In this document: in pieces, positions 8,553 through 17,457 of the stretch
How positions within the stretch are numbered: the first letter of the stretch is position 1
Layout of the letters: every line of letters begins with the position of its first letter
NCBI GenBank assembly: GCA_910584915.1
Contig: CAJUDM010000019.1
Location: 1-37,327, forward strand
Reading direction: 5' to 3'
DNA: 37,327 nucleotides
From: an uncultured Lachnospiraceae bacterium
Lineage (GTDB): Bacteria > Bacillota > Clostridia > Lachnospirales > Lachnospiraceae
Notes under the pieces: model-generated
What the model was told of the DNA's origin: nothing
What the model saw: only the letters and a program-made list of their open reading frames with translations
The model's database searches: none
Translations under genes and position numbers: made by a program

Positions 8553-9445
8553 TATACCTGCACCTCCTTCTTTTTCAGTCCTTTCACCTGGATCATCGCC
8601 ACCAGCAAAAGCGCCAGCACAAGCGTCACAGACATGGCACAGCCGTAGCCGTACTGCCTGCCGTTGATCGCCGTCGTATAAGTCTGATAGATGACGGAAG
8701 TGGACGCCCTTCCGGGACCGCCCTTCGTGGAGGAGACAAGCAGGTCATAGACTTTCAGTGAACCCGTTGTGATACCCACCACGCAGATCGTGATCGCCGG
8801 CGCCAGCATCGGCAGCGTCACATTGATAAACCGGCTCACCGGTCCCGCGCCGTCCACTTTTGCCGCCTCATGGAGATCCCCCGGCACGGACTGAAGCCCC
8901 GCCAGATAAATTAACATCCAGTACCCGATCCACTGCCAGTTGTTGGCGATCAAAAGCCCTCTGAGCACCGTCCTCTTTTCCCCGAAGAGCAGGAAATTGA
9001 TGTTGGTTCCCAATACATCGTTTAACGCCGGAAGCACATTTGAGAACATCTTTAACCACACAAATCCGACTACCAGCGCGCTGATCAGACAGGGTACAAA
9101 CAGCACGGTCCTGTAGACCTTCTGCGCCTTGATGCCGGAGTCAAGCGCCACCGCGAAGAGCAGCGCCACCACATTCTGAATGATCGTGTTCCAGATCGTA
9201 AAGCGCAGCGTAAACCACCAGGCATTCCTGAACTCGGGATCTTTGATCAGATCGACATAGTTCTGAAACGCGACAAATGGCTTTTCCGCCGACATGCCGT
9301 CCCAGCTCGTAAACGAGTAGCGGACCGCCAGAACAAGCGGCACGATCAGTCCGATCGTAAAAATAATAAATCCCGGAAGTACCATCAGAAAATACTGTCT
9401 GGACATCTTCTTTTCCATATAGCTTATCTTCTTTTTTTCATTCAT
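8552..9445 (-). CDS. CUT1 sugar ABC transporter permease (MalF/MsmF type)
   Basis: Inner-membrane permease of 297 residues with about six helices. The EAA motif reads LHEAAKVDGAGPVSRFINVTLP. I chose the ATG at 9445 because AAGGA lies 8 bases upstream; the ATG at 9472 has no ribosome site. It forms the heterodimeric channel with the following MalG-type permease. A hairpin separates it from the binding-protein gene upstream, which probably lowers permease expression relative to the binding protein. Confidence 0.93.
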   Translation of the reverse strand: MNEKKKISYMEKKMSRQYFLMVLPGFIIFTIGLIVPLVLAVRYSFTSWDGMSAEKPFVAFQNYVDLIKDPEFRNAWWFTLRFTIWNTIIQNVVALLFAVALDSGIKAQKVYRTVLFVPCLISALVVGFVWLKMFSNVLPALNDVLGTNINFLLFGEKRTVLRGLLIANNWQWIGYWMLIYLAGLQSVPGDLHEAAKVDGAGPVSRFINVTLPMLAPAITICVVGITTGSLKVYDLLVSSTKGGPGRASTSVIYQTYTTAINGRQYGYGCAMSVTLVLALLLVAMIQVKGLKKKEVQV

Positions 9446-9501
9446 TGATGCTATCCTTCTTTCCCTGATCATAAATATGCGGCATGCCTGTCATACTCAA
9501 A

Positions 9502-9531
9502 AGAGGGGAAAAGCCTCCGCCTCTCCCCTCT
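9502..9531 (-). terminator. Intercistronic hairpin after the CUT1 binding-protein gene
   Basis: AGAGGGGA and TCCCCTCT pair around a 14-base purine-rich loop, followed by TTTTG on the minus strand. It sits between the binding-protein stop and the permease start and probably acts as a partial terminator or 3' stabiliser. Confidence 0.6.
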
Positions 9532-9542
9532 CATAGTATCGT

Positions 9543-10889
9543 TTAGTTCGCGGAACTTGCGTCCACTCTGCCATCGGAAGCCTTCAGGCAGTCCTCAAAG
9601 GATTCATCCCCCTGCAGCCATGCAGCGATGTCTTTCGCGTTCTCCTCCTGGAAGCCTCCCCATACGAGCTGGTTGTTTCCAAGGGTTACGTCCACGATCA
9701 TACCGTCTGCCGCGTAGGCGTCGATATCAGCCTGGCTCGGATTTGTGAAAGTGGGTGTCACATCTTTCAGCATGGAAGCTGTCTTTGTGTAGTCCAGGAT
9801 CTCCACTGCCAGTTCCTTGTCGGATGTCAGTACATCCAGCACCTTGTTTACAGCATCCTGATGCTCTGTAGCCGCGCTTGTCATGATCGTGATATTCGGC
9901 TCAAAGATCAGCTTGGAATCGCCGGTCTGGTTCGGGAACGGGAAGATACCGAAGTCAAAGCTTTCATCGATATCCAGGAAGTTCTGGATGGACCAGGAGC
10001 CGGAAACCTTCATCGCCGCTTCGCCAAGCACCATCTTCGCATCGCAGTCTGTCTGCTCTGTGGAGAAAGTCTCGGGATAGGTGTTGTCGAAGATCAGCTT
10101 GTTGTATGTATAAGCCGTCTGCGCCGCTTCATCCTCCGAGAAGGACACTTCGCCTGCGCGGAACTTGTCACCCCATGTGGGATCGTTGTTGAACACATCG
10201 TTCATCATGAACTGCATGGTCACGTTGCCGATGGACCAGGTATCCACCATGTGGCTTGCGAAAGGCGTAATGCCCTTTGCGTTGCAGTCGTCGATGATCG
10301 CCTGTAAATCTTCCTGTGTCTTCGGCACTTCCCAGCCGTTCTCCGCAAACATCGTCTTGTTGTAGTAGACGCCCTGGTAAAGCGCGTTATATACAAGGCC
10401 GTATGTCTTGCCGTCGATGGTCACGTTCTCTCTCGCCGCATCCAGCCCCTTGTCCAGATAAGACGCATCGATCTCGCCGAGGATTCCCTGCGGTGCGTAG
10501 GTTGCCACATCCTGCGCCTTGCCGATCATGATATCGGGCAGGCCGGACTGCATATACTGCTGCATCTTCGGCTGGAAGTCATTGCCCCAGTCCACACATT
10601 CCCACTCCAGAGTCACTTCGGGATACTTTGCCGCCAGCGCCTCATCGATCATATCCTCGATGCCGGCGTCCGTCGTGGACTGTCCTGCCAGCACAGTCAG
10701 CGTCACAGCTTCATCAGAAGAGCTCTCCGCAGCCGGCGCCTCCGCCTCTTCGTCACCGCTCTCCTCAGCGGGTGCCTCTGCCTCCGCCGCAGGCGCCTCC
10801 TCCGCCCCGCCGGAATTGCCGCAGCCGGCTAAAAGCCCTGCTGTCATGCAGGTTGCAAGAAGTAAACTCAGTAAACTTTTCTTTTTCAT
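9543..10889 (-). CDS. CUT1 sugar-binding lipoprotein
   Basis: A 448-residue family 1 extracellular solute-binding protein. The signal sequence ends in the lipobox LLAGC (Cys about residue 22), so it is lipid-anchored outside the membrane. An acidic, Ala/Glu-rich linker of about 40 residues follows before the binding domain begins (VTLTVLAGQS). Trp- and Tyr-rich stretches such as TFTNPSQADIDAYA and LVWGGFQEEN fit the oligosaccharide-binding fold. It is the first gene of a binding protein, two permeases and GH36 operon. It is probably induced by the adjacent two-component system, whose likely target boxes lie directly upstream of its promoter. Confidence 0.92.
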   Translation of the reverse strand: MKKKSLLSLLLATCMTAGLLAGCGNSGGAEEAPAAEAEAPAEESGDEEAEAPAAESSSDEAVTLTVLAGQSTTDAGIEDMIDEALAAKYPEVTLEWECVDWGNDFQPKMQQYMQSGLPDIMIGKAQDVATYAPQGILGEIDASYLDKGLDAARENVTIDGKTYGLVYNALYQGVYYNKTMFAENGWEVPKTQEDLQAIIDDCNAKGITPFASHMVDTWSIGNVTMQFMMNDVFNNDPTWGDKFRAGEVSFSEDEAAQTAYTYNKLIFDNTYPETFSTEQTDCDAKMVLGEAAMKVSGSWSIQNFLDIDESFDFGIFPFPNQTGDSKLIFEPNITIMTSAATEHQDAVNKVLDVLTSDKELAVEILDYTKTASMLKDVTPTFTNPSQADIDAYAADGMIVDVTLGNNQLVWGGFQEENAKDIAAWLQGDESFEDCLKASDGRVDASSAN

Positions 10890-10954
10890 TTTCCTTCCTC
10901 CGTTTTTTCTTTATTTACGATGTCCCGCTTGAGAGCACCGCTTTTGATGGTTTT

Positions 10955-11019
10955 ATTATACAAAACCTTTTCTATGGACGATTAGGAAAAATTTGAAAAT
11001 TTCAGTTGGATTTTTCGAA
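10955..11019 (-). promoter_or_regulatory. Promoter with tandem response-regulator boxes before the CUT1 operon
   Basis: A -10 TATAAT (10955-10960) has no good -35, as expected of an activated promoter. Upstream lie TTTTCAAATTTTTCC (box at about 10982-10999, overlapping the -35 position) and TTCGAAAAATCCAA (11006-11019), spaced about 22 bases. The same box pair precedes the histidine kinase gene. The distal box lies inside the end of the regulator gene. Confidence 0.6.
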
Positions 11020-12597
11020 CCTGCTCCTGTACTCCCGCGGGCTCATCCCCGTGCTCTTGCGGAACACTCTGCTGAAATAAGTATAATCATCATACCCCAC
11101 CATAAAGGCGATTTCGGTCAGGTTCTTCTTTCCCTCCTGGATATACTGCTTCGCCTTCTCCATTCTTCTGCCAGTGATATATAAAACGGGGCTCTCCCCG
11201 ATCTCCTGCCTGAACACTCTGGAAAAATAGGAATGCTCCACATGGAACCGCTCCGCCAGCGCCGTCAGCGTCAGCTCCTCATAGAAATGTCCGTCGATCC
11301 ACGCTGCCGCCTCACGCACGATCGCCTTCATGGAGTCCGTCGCCGCCTCCTTCTTTTCCGGCACCAGCATACTGACCACTTCCCGCATCATATCGCACAC
11401 GCTCCCGATATCCAGGCTCTCCACCGTCTTGTCCAGAGATTCTGTCACATTCTCTATCTCCACCGCCTTCTCTTTTCCGCACTCCCGCACCGCGAAATCC
11501 TGCAGTACATTCATGATCTGTCGCACAGCCTGCTTCACTTCCAGATAACTCCAGCCCTGCTTCTCACATGCCGCAAGCCCGCTCTCCGCGAGGATCACCC
11601 GGCATACGCCCTCCCCGTCCCGCGCCGCCAGATAATAGCCAAGCTGCTTTTCCCGCTCCTCTGGAAAACGGATCAGCATGCGCTCCTCCTTCTCCCCGCT
11701 TATGCCACAGAACAATATCTCATCTTCCCGCCTGAACTTCCGCTCCATCAAAAGTCCTATGGTCTCCATATAGGCCGTATGGATGCTCTCCATGGAATAG
11801 GAGTGCCCGCTGATGCACAGCGTCAGCACTGTCTGCAAAAATTCTGACATCCCTGTCATCAATCGTTCCGCCGCCTGCTCCAGCTTTCGTCCGCTCATCT
11901 CGGTGATGATCAGAAACTCGTTGGAATGATAAATGTGATTGAAGACGATTGCTTTCTCATTTTGCAGAAATTCCTGTATTTTCTCCTTCGTATGAAAGGA
12001 AAACTCGTTTCGGCTCATACGGCTCTCCCTGACGGTTTCCTGCAGATTATGTATTTTCAGAAGCATCAGGCTGATCCCGGCGAGATCCATATTTGTGTTG
12101 GCCGACACGCTGGAGGCAAGCGGAAGCTGCCTGTGAGCGATCATCTCGCTGAACTCCGTATCCTGAATCAGAGACGCCGCCTCCTGCAGGCGCTTTTGCT
12201 CATGCTCCCGCTCCCCTATCACCTGAAGCGCCTTCACAAGGGCATTCACCAGATCCATCTTTGTCACCGGTTTCATCAGATAGTTGATGGAACCCGCCAT
12301 AAAGGAATCCCTGACATAGGCGAAATCATTGTAGCCGCTGACCACGAAGGAGATCACCTTCGGATACCTCTCCTGCACCGCTTTCAGCAGTTCCGTTCCA
12401 GACAAAAACGGCATGTCGATATCCGTGATCAGGATATCCGGCACCTCCTCCTCCATCCTGCGCAGCACATCCTCCCCGTCCACGGCGGGCTCCAGCAGTT
12501 CCAGAGAATATTTCTCCCAGGGGATCATACGCTTTAATTTTTCCCTCGTCCAGTATTCGTCATCCGCGATCAATACCTTGTATCTTCTCTCGTCCAT
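11002..12597 (-). CDS. AraC-type response regulator (YesN-like)
   Basis: A 531-residue two-component regulator. The N-terminal receiver has acidic residues Asp12 and Asp13, phospho-acceptor Asp59 in ITDIDMP, and the conserved Lys in YLMKPV. A long central region of about 300 residues links it to a C-terminal AraC/XylS domain with two helix-turn-helix units (LTALAERFHVEHSYFSRVF and LTEIAFMVGYDDYTYFSRVF), ending SPREYRSRFEKSN. I chose the ATG at 12597, where the receiver begins and GGAGG lies 9 bases upstream. It follows the histidine kinase gene and precedes the sugar transport operon, its most likely target. Confidence 0.92.
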   Translation of the reverse strand: MDERRYKVLIADDEYWTREKLKRMIPWEKYSLELLEPAVDGEDVLRRMEEEVPDILITDIDMPFLSGTELLKAVQERYPKVISFVVSGYNDFAYVRDSFMAGSINYLMKPVTKMDLVNALVKALQVIGEREHEQKRLQEAASLIQDTEFSEMIAHRQLPLASSVSANTNMDLAGISLMLLKIHNLQETVRESRMSRNEFSFHTKEKIQEFLQNEKAIVFNHIYHSNEFLIITEMSGRKLEQAAERLMTGMSEFLQTVLTLCISGHSYSMESIHTAYMETIGLLMERKFRREDEILFCGISGEKEERMLIRFPEEREKQLGYYLAARDGEGVCRVILAESGLAACEKQGWSYLEVKQAVRQIMNVLQDFAVRECGKEKAVEIENVTESLDKTVESLDIGSVCDMMREVVSMLVPEKKEAATDSMKAIVREAAAWIDGHFYEELTLTALAERFHVEHSYFSRVFRQEIGESPVLYITGRRMEKAKQYIQEGKKNLTEIAFMVGYDDYTYFSRVFRKSTGMSPREYRSRFEKSN

Positions 12598-12742
12598 CTT
12601 CCGCTCCCTCCGTCTTCTGTATTTGCCTTCCCCAGTAACCGTCCCGCACGTCGCTCTTCTGTTCTCATGCTCCTTCTGTCTTTTGTGCCCACATCCGCAG
12701 TCAAATCCTCTGCTTCCCGTCACCGCCTCCGCAGCAGCATCT

Positions 12743-14527
12743 TCACACGCTGTCCGCCTGTTCCTCTTCTATCCTCGGTATCACCATCCGCACCCTCGTC
12801 CCTTCCCCAATCGCGCTCTCGATATGCAGCCCGTACTTTTCTCCGTACAGGATCTTCAGCCGCGCATTGATATTGTGGATACCGATGGAATTCCCCCGCT
12901 CCACATAATCGAGGTTGCTGTGCCGAAGGCTCTCATTCATCTTCTCCGCATCCATGCCCACGCCGTTGTCCGCCACACAGATTTCCAGAAGATTCTCCCT
13001 CACCTTCGCCATGATCCTGACCTCCTTTTCTCCCCGCTTATTGCGCAGCCCGTGATTCAGCGCGTTCTCCACAAGCGGCTGGATGGAGATCCTGGGTACC
13101 CGCGCCCTGAGCGATTTCGGATCGATGTCATAATAGTACCGCACATGATCCTGCATGCGGACATCCATGACATAACAGTAGTTCTTTAAATGTACGATCT
13201 CCTTCGCCACGGTGGAGAACGGATCTTTCATATTTAAACTGTAGCGGAAGATATTGGACAGCGACTGGCTCAGCATACTCACCTCCGGGCAGTCCCTCAC
13301 CTCCGCGATACTGCTCATCGTGTCCAGCGTATTGTAGAGAAAGTGCGGATTGATCTGTGCCTGCAATGCCTTGTACTGTGCCTGCACCAGTTGGAGGTTC
13401 GCCTGATTCTCCTTCTCCTTCAATTCCTCCACCTGATCCAGCATCACATTGAAGTTCCTGCCCAGTTCCCCGATCTCATCCGACTTTGTCACATTCGCCC
13501 TCAGTTCCATCTCCCCTCCCGCGATCCGCTTGATCGTCTGCATCAGCATATCGAGGGGTTTTGTGATCGTGCGGGAGACGATAAAAATAAGCGCCACCGA
13601 GACGATCACCATCACCACCGCTATCGTCACAAGGTTCACGGTCAGCGCCCGTTGGTTCTGCTGCAGGATGCTCTCCGGCATCAGCGAATACGCCGTCAGA
13701 TCATACTTCCTCTGTTCCGCCTGAAACAGTTCCTGCGCGGACCTGCTCTCTATGGACGCCTGATTCCCCGCCCGGATCTGCTCGGATATCACCTGATAGA
13801 TGCCGTCGTCCACCTCAGAGAGGCTGCCCCTCGAGACGATGGGCCTGTCCGAATCCGACTGCAGCCAGATATACATCGTGTTTTCCGTACAGTATTTTTC
13901 CAGAATGGAGGTAAACACCTTACTGTCCACATCGCACACCACATAGCCGATCTTTCTCTCCCGGTTGCTGTTGTTATAAAGTTTCAACACAAAACGGATG
14001 ATGTCCTTCTCCCTGTATGTATTGTAATATCCCGAGATCAGCATCGCCGTCTCATCCGATTCCACATATTCCCGCACTTTCTCCGCGTTGTACGCCTCCA
14101 CATCCTCATAGATATCCACCGGATAGTTGTGCTTCGGCGTAGTCGCCTTCCGGTAGGTGCTGATGATCTCATGGTCCGCCGTATAAAGATAGAGAGCCAT
14201 CACCTTATCGCTGGTCTCAAAACTCCCCGAACCCACATCGTAAGCCTTCCGGTAAAAATCCTCCCGAAGCCGCTCGGTCGTATAATCCTCATCTTTCAGC
14301 GCGCTGATCAGATCCTGTTCCCCGTACACCTTGATCAGCTTCTTCTCCATATTGCCCGTGAACTGATAGATCTCCTCCTGCATGTTCTTCAGGGAATTCT
14401 CGCTCTCCTGCCTGGAAAGATTGTAGATCATCTCAGAAGAAGTCTCTTTAAACAAAAAAGTCTGTATCAAAAGCGCCAGAAGCACACAGACAATACAGCT
14501 CAGCAAAATACGAAAACGCAGTTTCAT
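12743..14527 (-). CDS. Sensor histidine kinase (YesM/LytS-like)
   Basis: A 594-residue membrane sensor. Helix 1 is at about residues 6-25 and helix 2 at 297-318, enclosing an extracellular sensor domain of about 270 residues. HAMP follows (319-370), then the His_kinase domain with QINPHFLYNTLDTMSSIAE (phosphorylated His395) and a HATPase with LVENALNHG and DNGVGM. The start at 14527 follows GGAGGGGGGAG; the longer frame to 14635 runs across the promoter and is rejected. Its partner regulator gene starts about 145 bases downstream. Such sensors usually detect a sugar or a sugar-loaded binding protein, so an alpha-galactoside is the likely cue by context. Confidence 0.92.
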   Translation of the reverse strand: MKLRFRILLSCIVCVLLALLIQTFLFKETSSEMIYNLSRQESENSLKNMQEEIYQFTGNMEKKLIKVYGEQDLISALKDEDYTTERLREDFYRKAYDVGSGSFETSDKVMALYLYTADHEIISTYRKATTPKHNYPVDIYEDVEAYNAEKVREYVESDETAMLISGYYNTYREKDIIRFVLKLYNNSNRERKIGYVVCDVDSKVFTSILEKYCTENTMYIWLQSDSDRPIVSRGSLSEVDDGIYQVISEQIRAGNQASIESRSAQELFQAEQRKYDLTAYSLMPESILQQNQRALTVNLVTIAVVMVIVSVALIFIVSRTITKPLDMLMQTIKRIAGGEMELRANVTKSDEIGELGRNFNVMLDQVEELKEKENQANLQLVQAQYKALQAQINPHFLYNTLDTMSSIAEVRDCPEVSMLSQSLSNIFRYSLNMKDPFSTVAKEIVHLKNYCYVMDVRMQDHVRYYYDIDPKSLRARVPRISIQPLVENALNHGLRNKRGEKEVRIMAKVRENLLEICVADNGVGMDAEKMNESLRHSNLDYVERGNSIGIHNINARLKILYGEKYGLHIESAIGEGTRVRMVIPRIEEEQADSV

Positions 14528-14630
14528 GCTCTCCCCCCTCCGGTTTGCAGAGTTTTCAGCCATATCCCACAGATATGATGTATCCGTGACACGCACCCTT
14601 TTCGCGGGCACCGGAATTATATCTATTGCT

Positions 14631-14696
14631 ATCATATCATAAAATCTCTGCTATCCGGTTGGATTATTTTGAGATATAAATTGGATTATTTCGAAA
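14631..14696 (-). promoter_or_regulatory. Promoter with tandem 22-bp-spaced boxes before the kinase gene
   Basis: Two near-identical boxes on the minus strand, TTTCGAAATAATCCAA and TCTCAAAATAATCCAA (plus-strand 14681-14696 and 14659-14674), are exactly 22 bases apart, two helical turns. A -10-like TATGAT (14631-14636) is about 22 bases from the proximal box, the same geometry as at the CUT1 operon. This suggests autoregulation by the AraC-type regulator. An alternative -10 TATAAT is at 14616-14621. Confidence 0.6.
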
Positions 14697-14726
14697 AAAG
14701 GGGCTGTCTTTTTCCGACAGCCCCTT
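14694..14726 (-). terminator. Strong terminator ending the BtpA/FGGY operon region
   Basis: GGGGCTGTC pairs with GACAGCCCC around a 7-base loop, and a run of six T follows on the minus strand. It lies about 330 bases after the sugar-kinase stop and just upstream of the kinase-gene boxes. Confidence 0.85.
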
Positions 14727-14739
14727 CTTATTGCAGCTT

Positions 14740-14995
14740 ATATATCAACTTATTGCTTATTAAGTTTAGCAGAAACCTGATCAATGCTCATCGCGCGCCC
14801 CGTGCGCCGCCTTAGCGGCATATTTCCTCTGCACGGGTCTGCGCACAGAAACCGCAGGCTCCCTGCCCGCGGCAGTTCTCCACAAATCTCCTCCCCACTG
14901 CCCCGGCATTCTTTTAGTCACCTTCCGCAGAAAATCACCCACCCCAAAAAATCTGTGTTCATTAAAAGAATATGCTCCATATTGTCACCCCAGAC
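14740..14995 (-). other. Structured gene-free stretch with small overlapping open frames
   Basis: Between the sugar kinase and the terminator lies a GC-rich, minus-strand element. One frame ends NCRGQGACGFCAQTRAEEIC (14898-14812), another ends in a 23-residue candidate beginning MPLRRRTGRAMSIDQVSAKL (14821-14750), and a third runs through FNEHRFFGVGDFLRKVTKRM. CCCGTGC pairs with GCACGGG and encloses a GCCGC-TAAG-GCGGC hairpin that sequesters AGAGG. Sensible-looking peptides in three frames suggest a mobile intergenic repeat or structured RNA rather than one gene. Confidence 0.35.
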
Positions 14996-15050
14996 CGGAG
15001 ATCGTGATGAGCGAGAATATGGAGTATTTTCTGTCCTGATTTCAATGATA

Positions 15051-16550
15051 TCATATATTCTTCGTCCTCTCATAAAGTTCCGTAAACCGCCGCAGGCCTT
15101 TTCGATAAAAAAGATGCCTTGCCTCATCGGGTTTGCAGGACGACGCATACCGGAATAATTTTCCGGCTTCCTCAAAGGAGGAAATCTCTCCACACCCGAT
15201 CATCGCCAGGACAACATCCCCGTAGGAGGCGCCGACCGTCACCTCCGGGACAAAGATCTCCCTTCCCAGAACATCCGCCAGTATCTGCAGCAGCAGCCTG
15301 TTTTTCGTCCCGCCTCCCGTCACTGTCAAACGCCTGATCTCCACCCGGTTTTCCTCCAGCACCTGAATATTCTGTGCTATGCTGTAAGCGATCCCCTCCA
15401 GAAAAGCCCTGTATATATGCCTTCTGTCATGGTGCAGGCGGAGCCCGAACAATGCGCCGCAGGCATCCGGATCATTGATCGGTGTCCGCTCCCCTGAAAA
15501 ATAGGGCAGCGCCATCAGTCCATCCGCACCGGCAGGCACGCTCTCACCCAGTCTCATCATTGCCTCATATGCGTTCCCGCCGCCTTCTCTCTCTTTCTCT
15601 TCCAACTCCGGAAACAGTCTCTCCTTCATCCATTTTGTCACCGTTCCCATATTGTTGGTGGCGCCCTGTATAGAATGAACGCCGGGAACCAGGTAGACGC
15701 TGTTCCACAGCCTGGGATCGTCAATGGGATGATCCGACAGGCTGATCATATACATGGAGGATCCCAGCATGACCATCGTATCCCCCAATCCAACGATCCC
15801 GGCGCTGATCGCCTCCGCGCCCGCGTCATCCGTGCCGGTGATCACACATGTCCCCTCCATCAGCCCCGTCTGCCCGGCCGCCCTCCTCGTCACTTTTCCC
15901 ACCACATCCGTGCAGGACGCCGTGCCTGCCATCATGGAAGGATCGATAAAACGGGAAACCATCTCCTTTGCCAGCGTTCCGTCCGCATGATAGGCCGGAA
16001 AGTAACAGAGCTGTGCCAGATAGTTGTCCAGCACAAAAACATCCGTCAGTTTCGCTGTCAGATAAGTGGATGCCGTGCAGAACTTATATGTTTTTTCATA
16101 GATCTCCGGCTCCCTGTTTTTGATCCAGAGCGATTTGGCAAACACATCCTCGGAGCAGAGCGGATTGCCCCGCATCTCTCTGATCTTTTCTTTTCCTATG
16201 CGCTCCTCCATCTCTCTGAGTTCTTCCTCTGCTCTGGCATCGATCCCATAGAGGATCGCCTTTCTGAGCGGCGTACAGTTTTCATCCACAGGAACGCAGT
16301 CGGCTCCCAGCGCGCTGACTCCGACGCCTTTTACTTCCTCCGGAGCCGCTTTACTCATGCGGAGCAGGCTTCTGCTGATCCTGCAGAAATCTCCCCACCA
16401 TATTCCCTCGGCATCGTGTTCATAGCAGCCCGGCCTCGGATTTTCCATATCATGCGGAAAGCTTATCTCCGCACGAATCCTTCCCTCCTGATCTGCCAGC
16501 ACCCCTTTACTGGAAGAGCTTCCGATATCAACTCCCATATAATAACGCAT
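15051..16550 (-). CDS. FGGY-family carbohydrate kinase
   Basis: A 499-residue cytoplasmic sugar kinase related to xylulokinase. The N-terminal phosphate loop is GVDIGSSSSKG (6-16), the catalytic Asp region is TGTDDAGAEA (Asp241/242), and the C-terminal FGGY signature is TGGGTKNRLLLQILADVLGREI. Family members phosphorylate pentuloses, polyols or related sugars with ATP. The exact substrate here cannot be assigned, and calling it XylB would be premature because no xylose isomerase is nearby. The ATG is preceded by AGAGGA at 7 bases. It is the last gene of the operon with the ribose-type ABC transporter and two BtpA-family proteins, so it probably traps the imported sugar as a phosphate, which may also be the effector of the DeoR regulator. 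Confidence 0.88.
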   Translation of the reverse strand: MRYYMGVDIGSSSSKGVLADQEGRIRAEISFPHDMENPRPGCYEHDAEGIWWGDFCRISRSLLRMSKAAPEEVKGVGVSALGADCVPVDENCTPLRKAILYGIDARAEEELREMEERIGKEKIREMRGNPLCSEDVFAKSLWIKNREPEIYEKTYKFCTASTYLTAKLTDVFVLDNYLAQLCYFPAYHADGTLAKEMVSRFIDPSMMAGTASCTDVVGKVTRRAAGQTGLMEGTCVITGTDDAGAEAISAGIVGLGDTMVMLGSSMYMISLSDHPIDDPRLWNSVYLVPGVHSIQGATNNMGTVTKWMKERLFPELEEKEREGGGNAYEAMMRLGESVPAGADGLMALPYFSGERTPINDPDACGALFGLRLHHDRRHIYRAFLEGIAYSIAQNIQVLEENRVEIRRLTVTGGGTKNRLLLQILADVLGREIFVPEVTVGASYGDVVLAMIGCGEISSFEEAGKLFRYASSCKPDEARHLFYRKGLRRFTELYERTKNI

Positions 16551-16562
16551 ACTGTATTCCTC

Positions 16563-17375
16563 TTATTCTGCAAGCCCTCTGCGGAAATCCTTTACTTCAT
16601 CCATAAACTCTTTCACCCGGTGATAATCGATAAAATTCTCAAACTTTCCGTCCACTTTAAAGGTGGTTCCCACAAATGCGCCGTCAGCCACTGTCAGCTT
16701 CTCACGGATGTTTTCCTTCCTGCATCCCGTGTTGCAGAATACCCGGGTGCTCCCTGCCGCCTCCTTGATCCCTCTGATCCATTCTGAATCCGGATCCGAA
16801 CCCGCATGGATCCCCGCCACGCAGATACCGTCCGGCTTGCATTTGAAGATCATGGAACGCACGATCGTCGCGTAATCCCGGTCATTTAAATAGGCGTCCG
16901 ACTCATTGTTCAGAAAATAATACATCTCCAGATCCATCGCGTCCAATTGCCTGCGCCGTCTCAGCGTCTCCGCAATATCAGTGTGGAATATCCCGCCCTC
17001 CCCGACAAAAGCGCCGGTAAACTGCTCTCTCACAAAGGATGCCTCCACCGCAACCGCCAGATCGATGATATTGATCGGATCCTGCAAAAGATCCACTCCG
17101 TAGGGAACGGAAATATCATGTTTTAATTCCCCCACGATCCTCGCGATAGCCGCCGTGGTCATATGGTCCGCCACATTCCTGTAGGGTATGCCGAATTCAT
17201 TTGAAAACAGTACGGCATCCACCCCGCCCTTCTGCAGAGCTTCCAGGTCCTTTGCCGCCTGCCTCACGATCTGCGACATGGTAGTCCCCCTCACATAGTT
17301 CGGATCGCTGGGAAACGCCGCCAGATGCAACAATGCAACGATCGGTTTCCTGATCTCTTTAATCCCTTTAGCCAT
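16563..17375 (-). CDS. BtpA/SgcQ-family TIM-barrel protein, copy 2
   Basis: A 270-residue protein of the BtpA family, named for a cyanobacterial photosystem I factor but widespread in sugar operons such as E. coli sgcQ, without an established reaction. Conserved family stretches are GGVDAVLFSNEF, FVREQFTGAF, CNTGCR and DGAFVGTTFKVDGKFEN. The pattern fits a cytoplasmic phosphate-binding barrel. AGAGGAG precedes the ATG. It stands between the second permease and the FGGY kinase. It is clearly paralogous to, but diverged from, the first gene of the same operon. Confidence 0.85.
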   Translation of the reverse strand: MAKGIKEIRKPIVALLHLAAFPSDPNYVRGTTMSQIVRQAAKDLEALQKGGVDAVLFSNEFGIPYRNVADHMTTAAIARIVGELKHDISVPYGVDLLQDPINIIDLAVAVEASFVREQFTGAFVGEGGIFHTDIAETLRRRRQLDAMDLEMYYFLNNESDAYLNDRDYATIVRSMIFKCKPDGICVAGIHAGSDPDSEWIRGIKEAAGSTRVFCNTGCRKENIREKLTVADGAFVGTTFKVDGKFENFIDYHRVKEFMDEVKDFRRGLAE

Positions 17376-17457
17376 CTTTTTCTCCTCTCTTATCTGCTGT
17401 GAAGCAGTCTCTTTCGTGACAGTTCAGCTGCCAATGTCATTTAGTCAGCACCTCAGC

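Noticed and set aside
13343..14578. Long plus-strand open frame of 411 residues opposite the histidine kinase
   Set aside because: It is His/Arg/Leu-rich shadow translation of a clearly coding minus-strand gene, with no ribosome site or family motif.
14918..15193. Minus-strand 91-residue frame overlapping the FGGY kinase end
   Set aside because: Most of it is an alternative frame of the kinase gene, with no ribosome site. Its tail falls in the structured element described separately.
15051..16550. Naming the FGGY kinase xylB
   Set aside because: No xylose isomerase or xylose-type neighbours are present, and the FGGY family is too broad for a substrate call.
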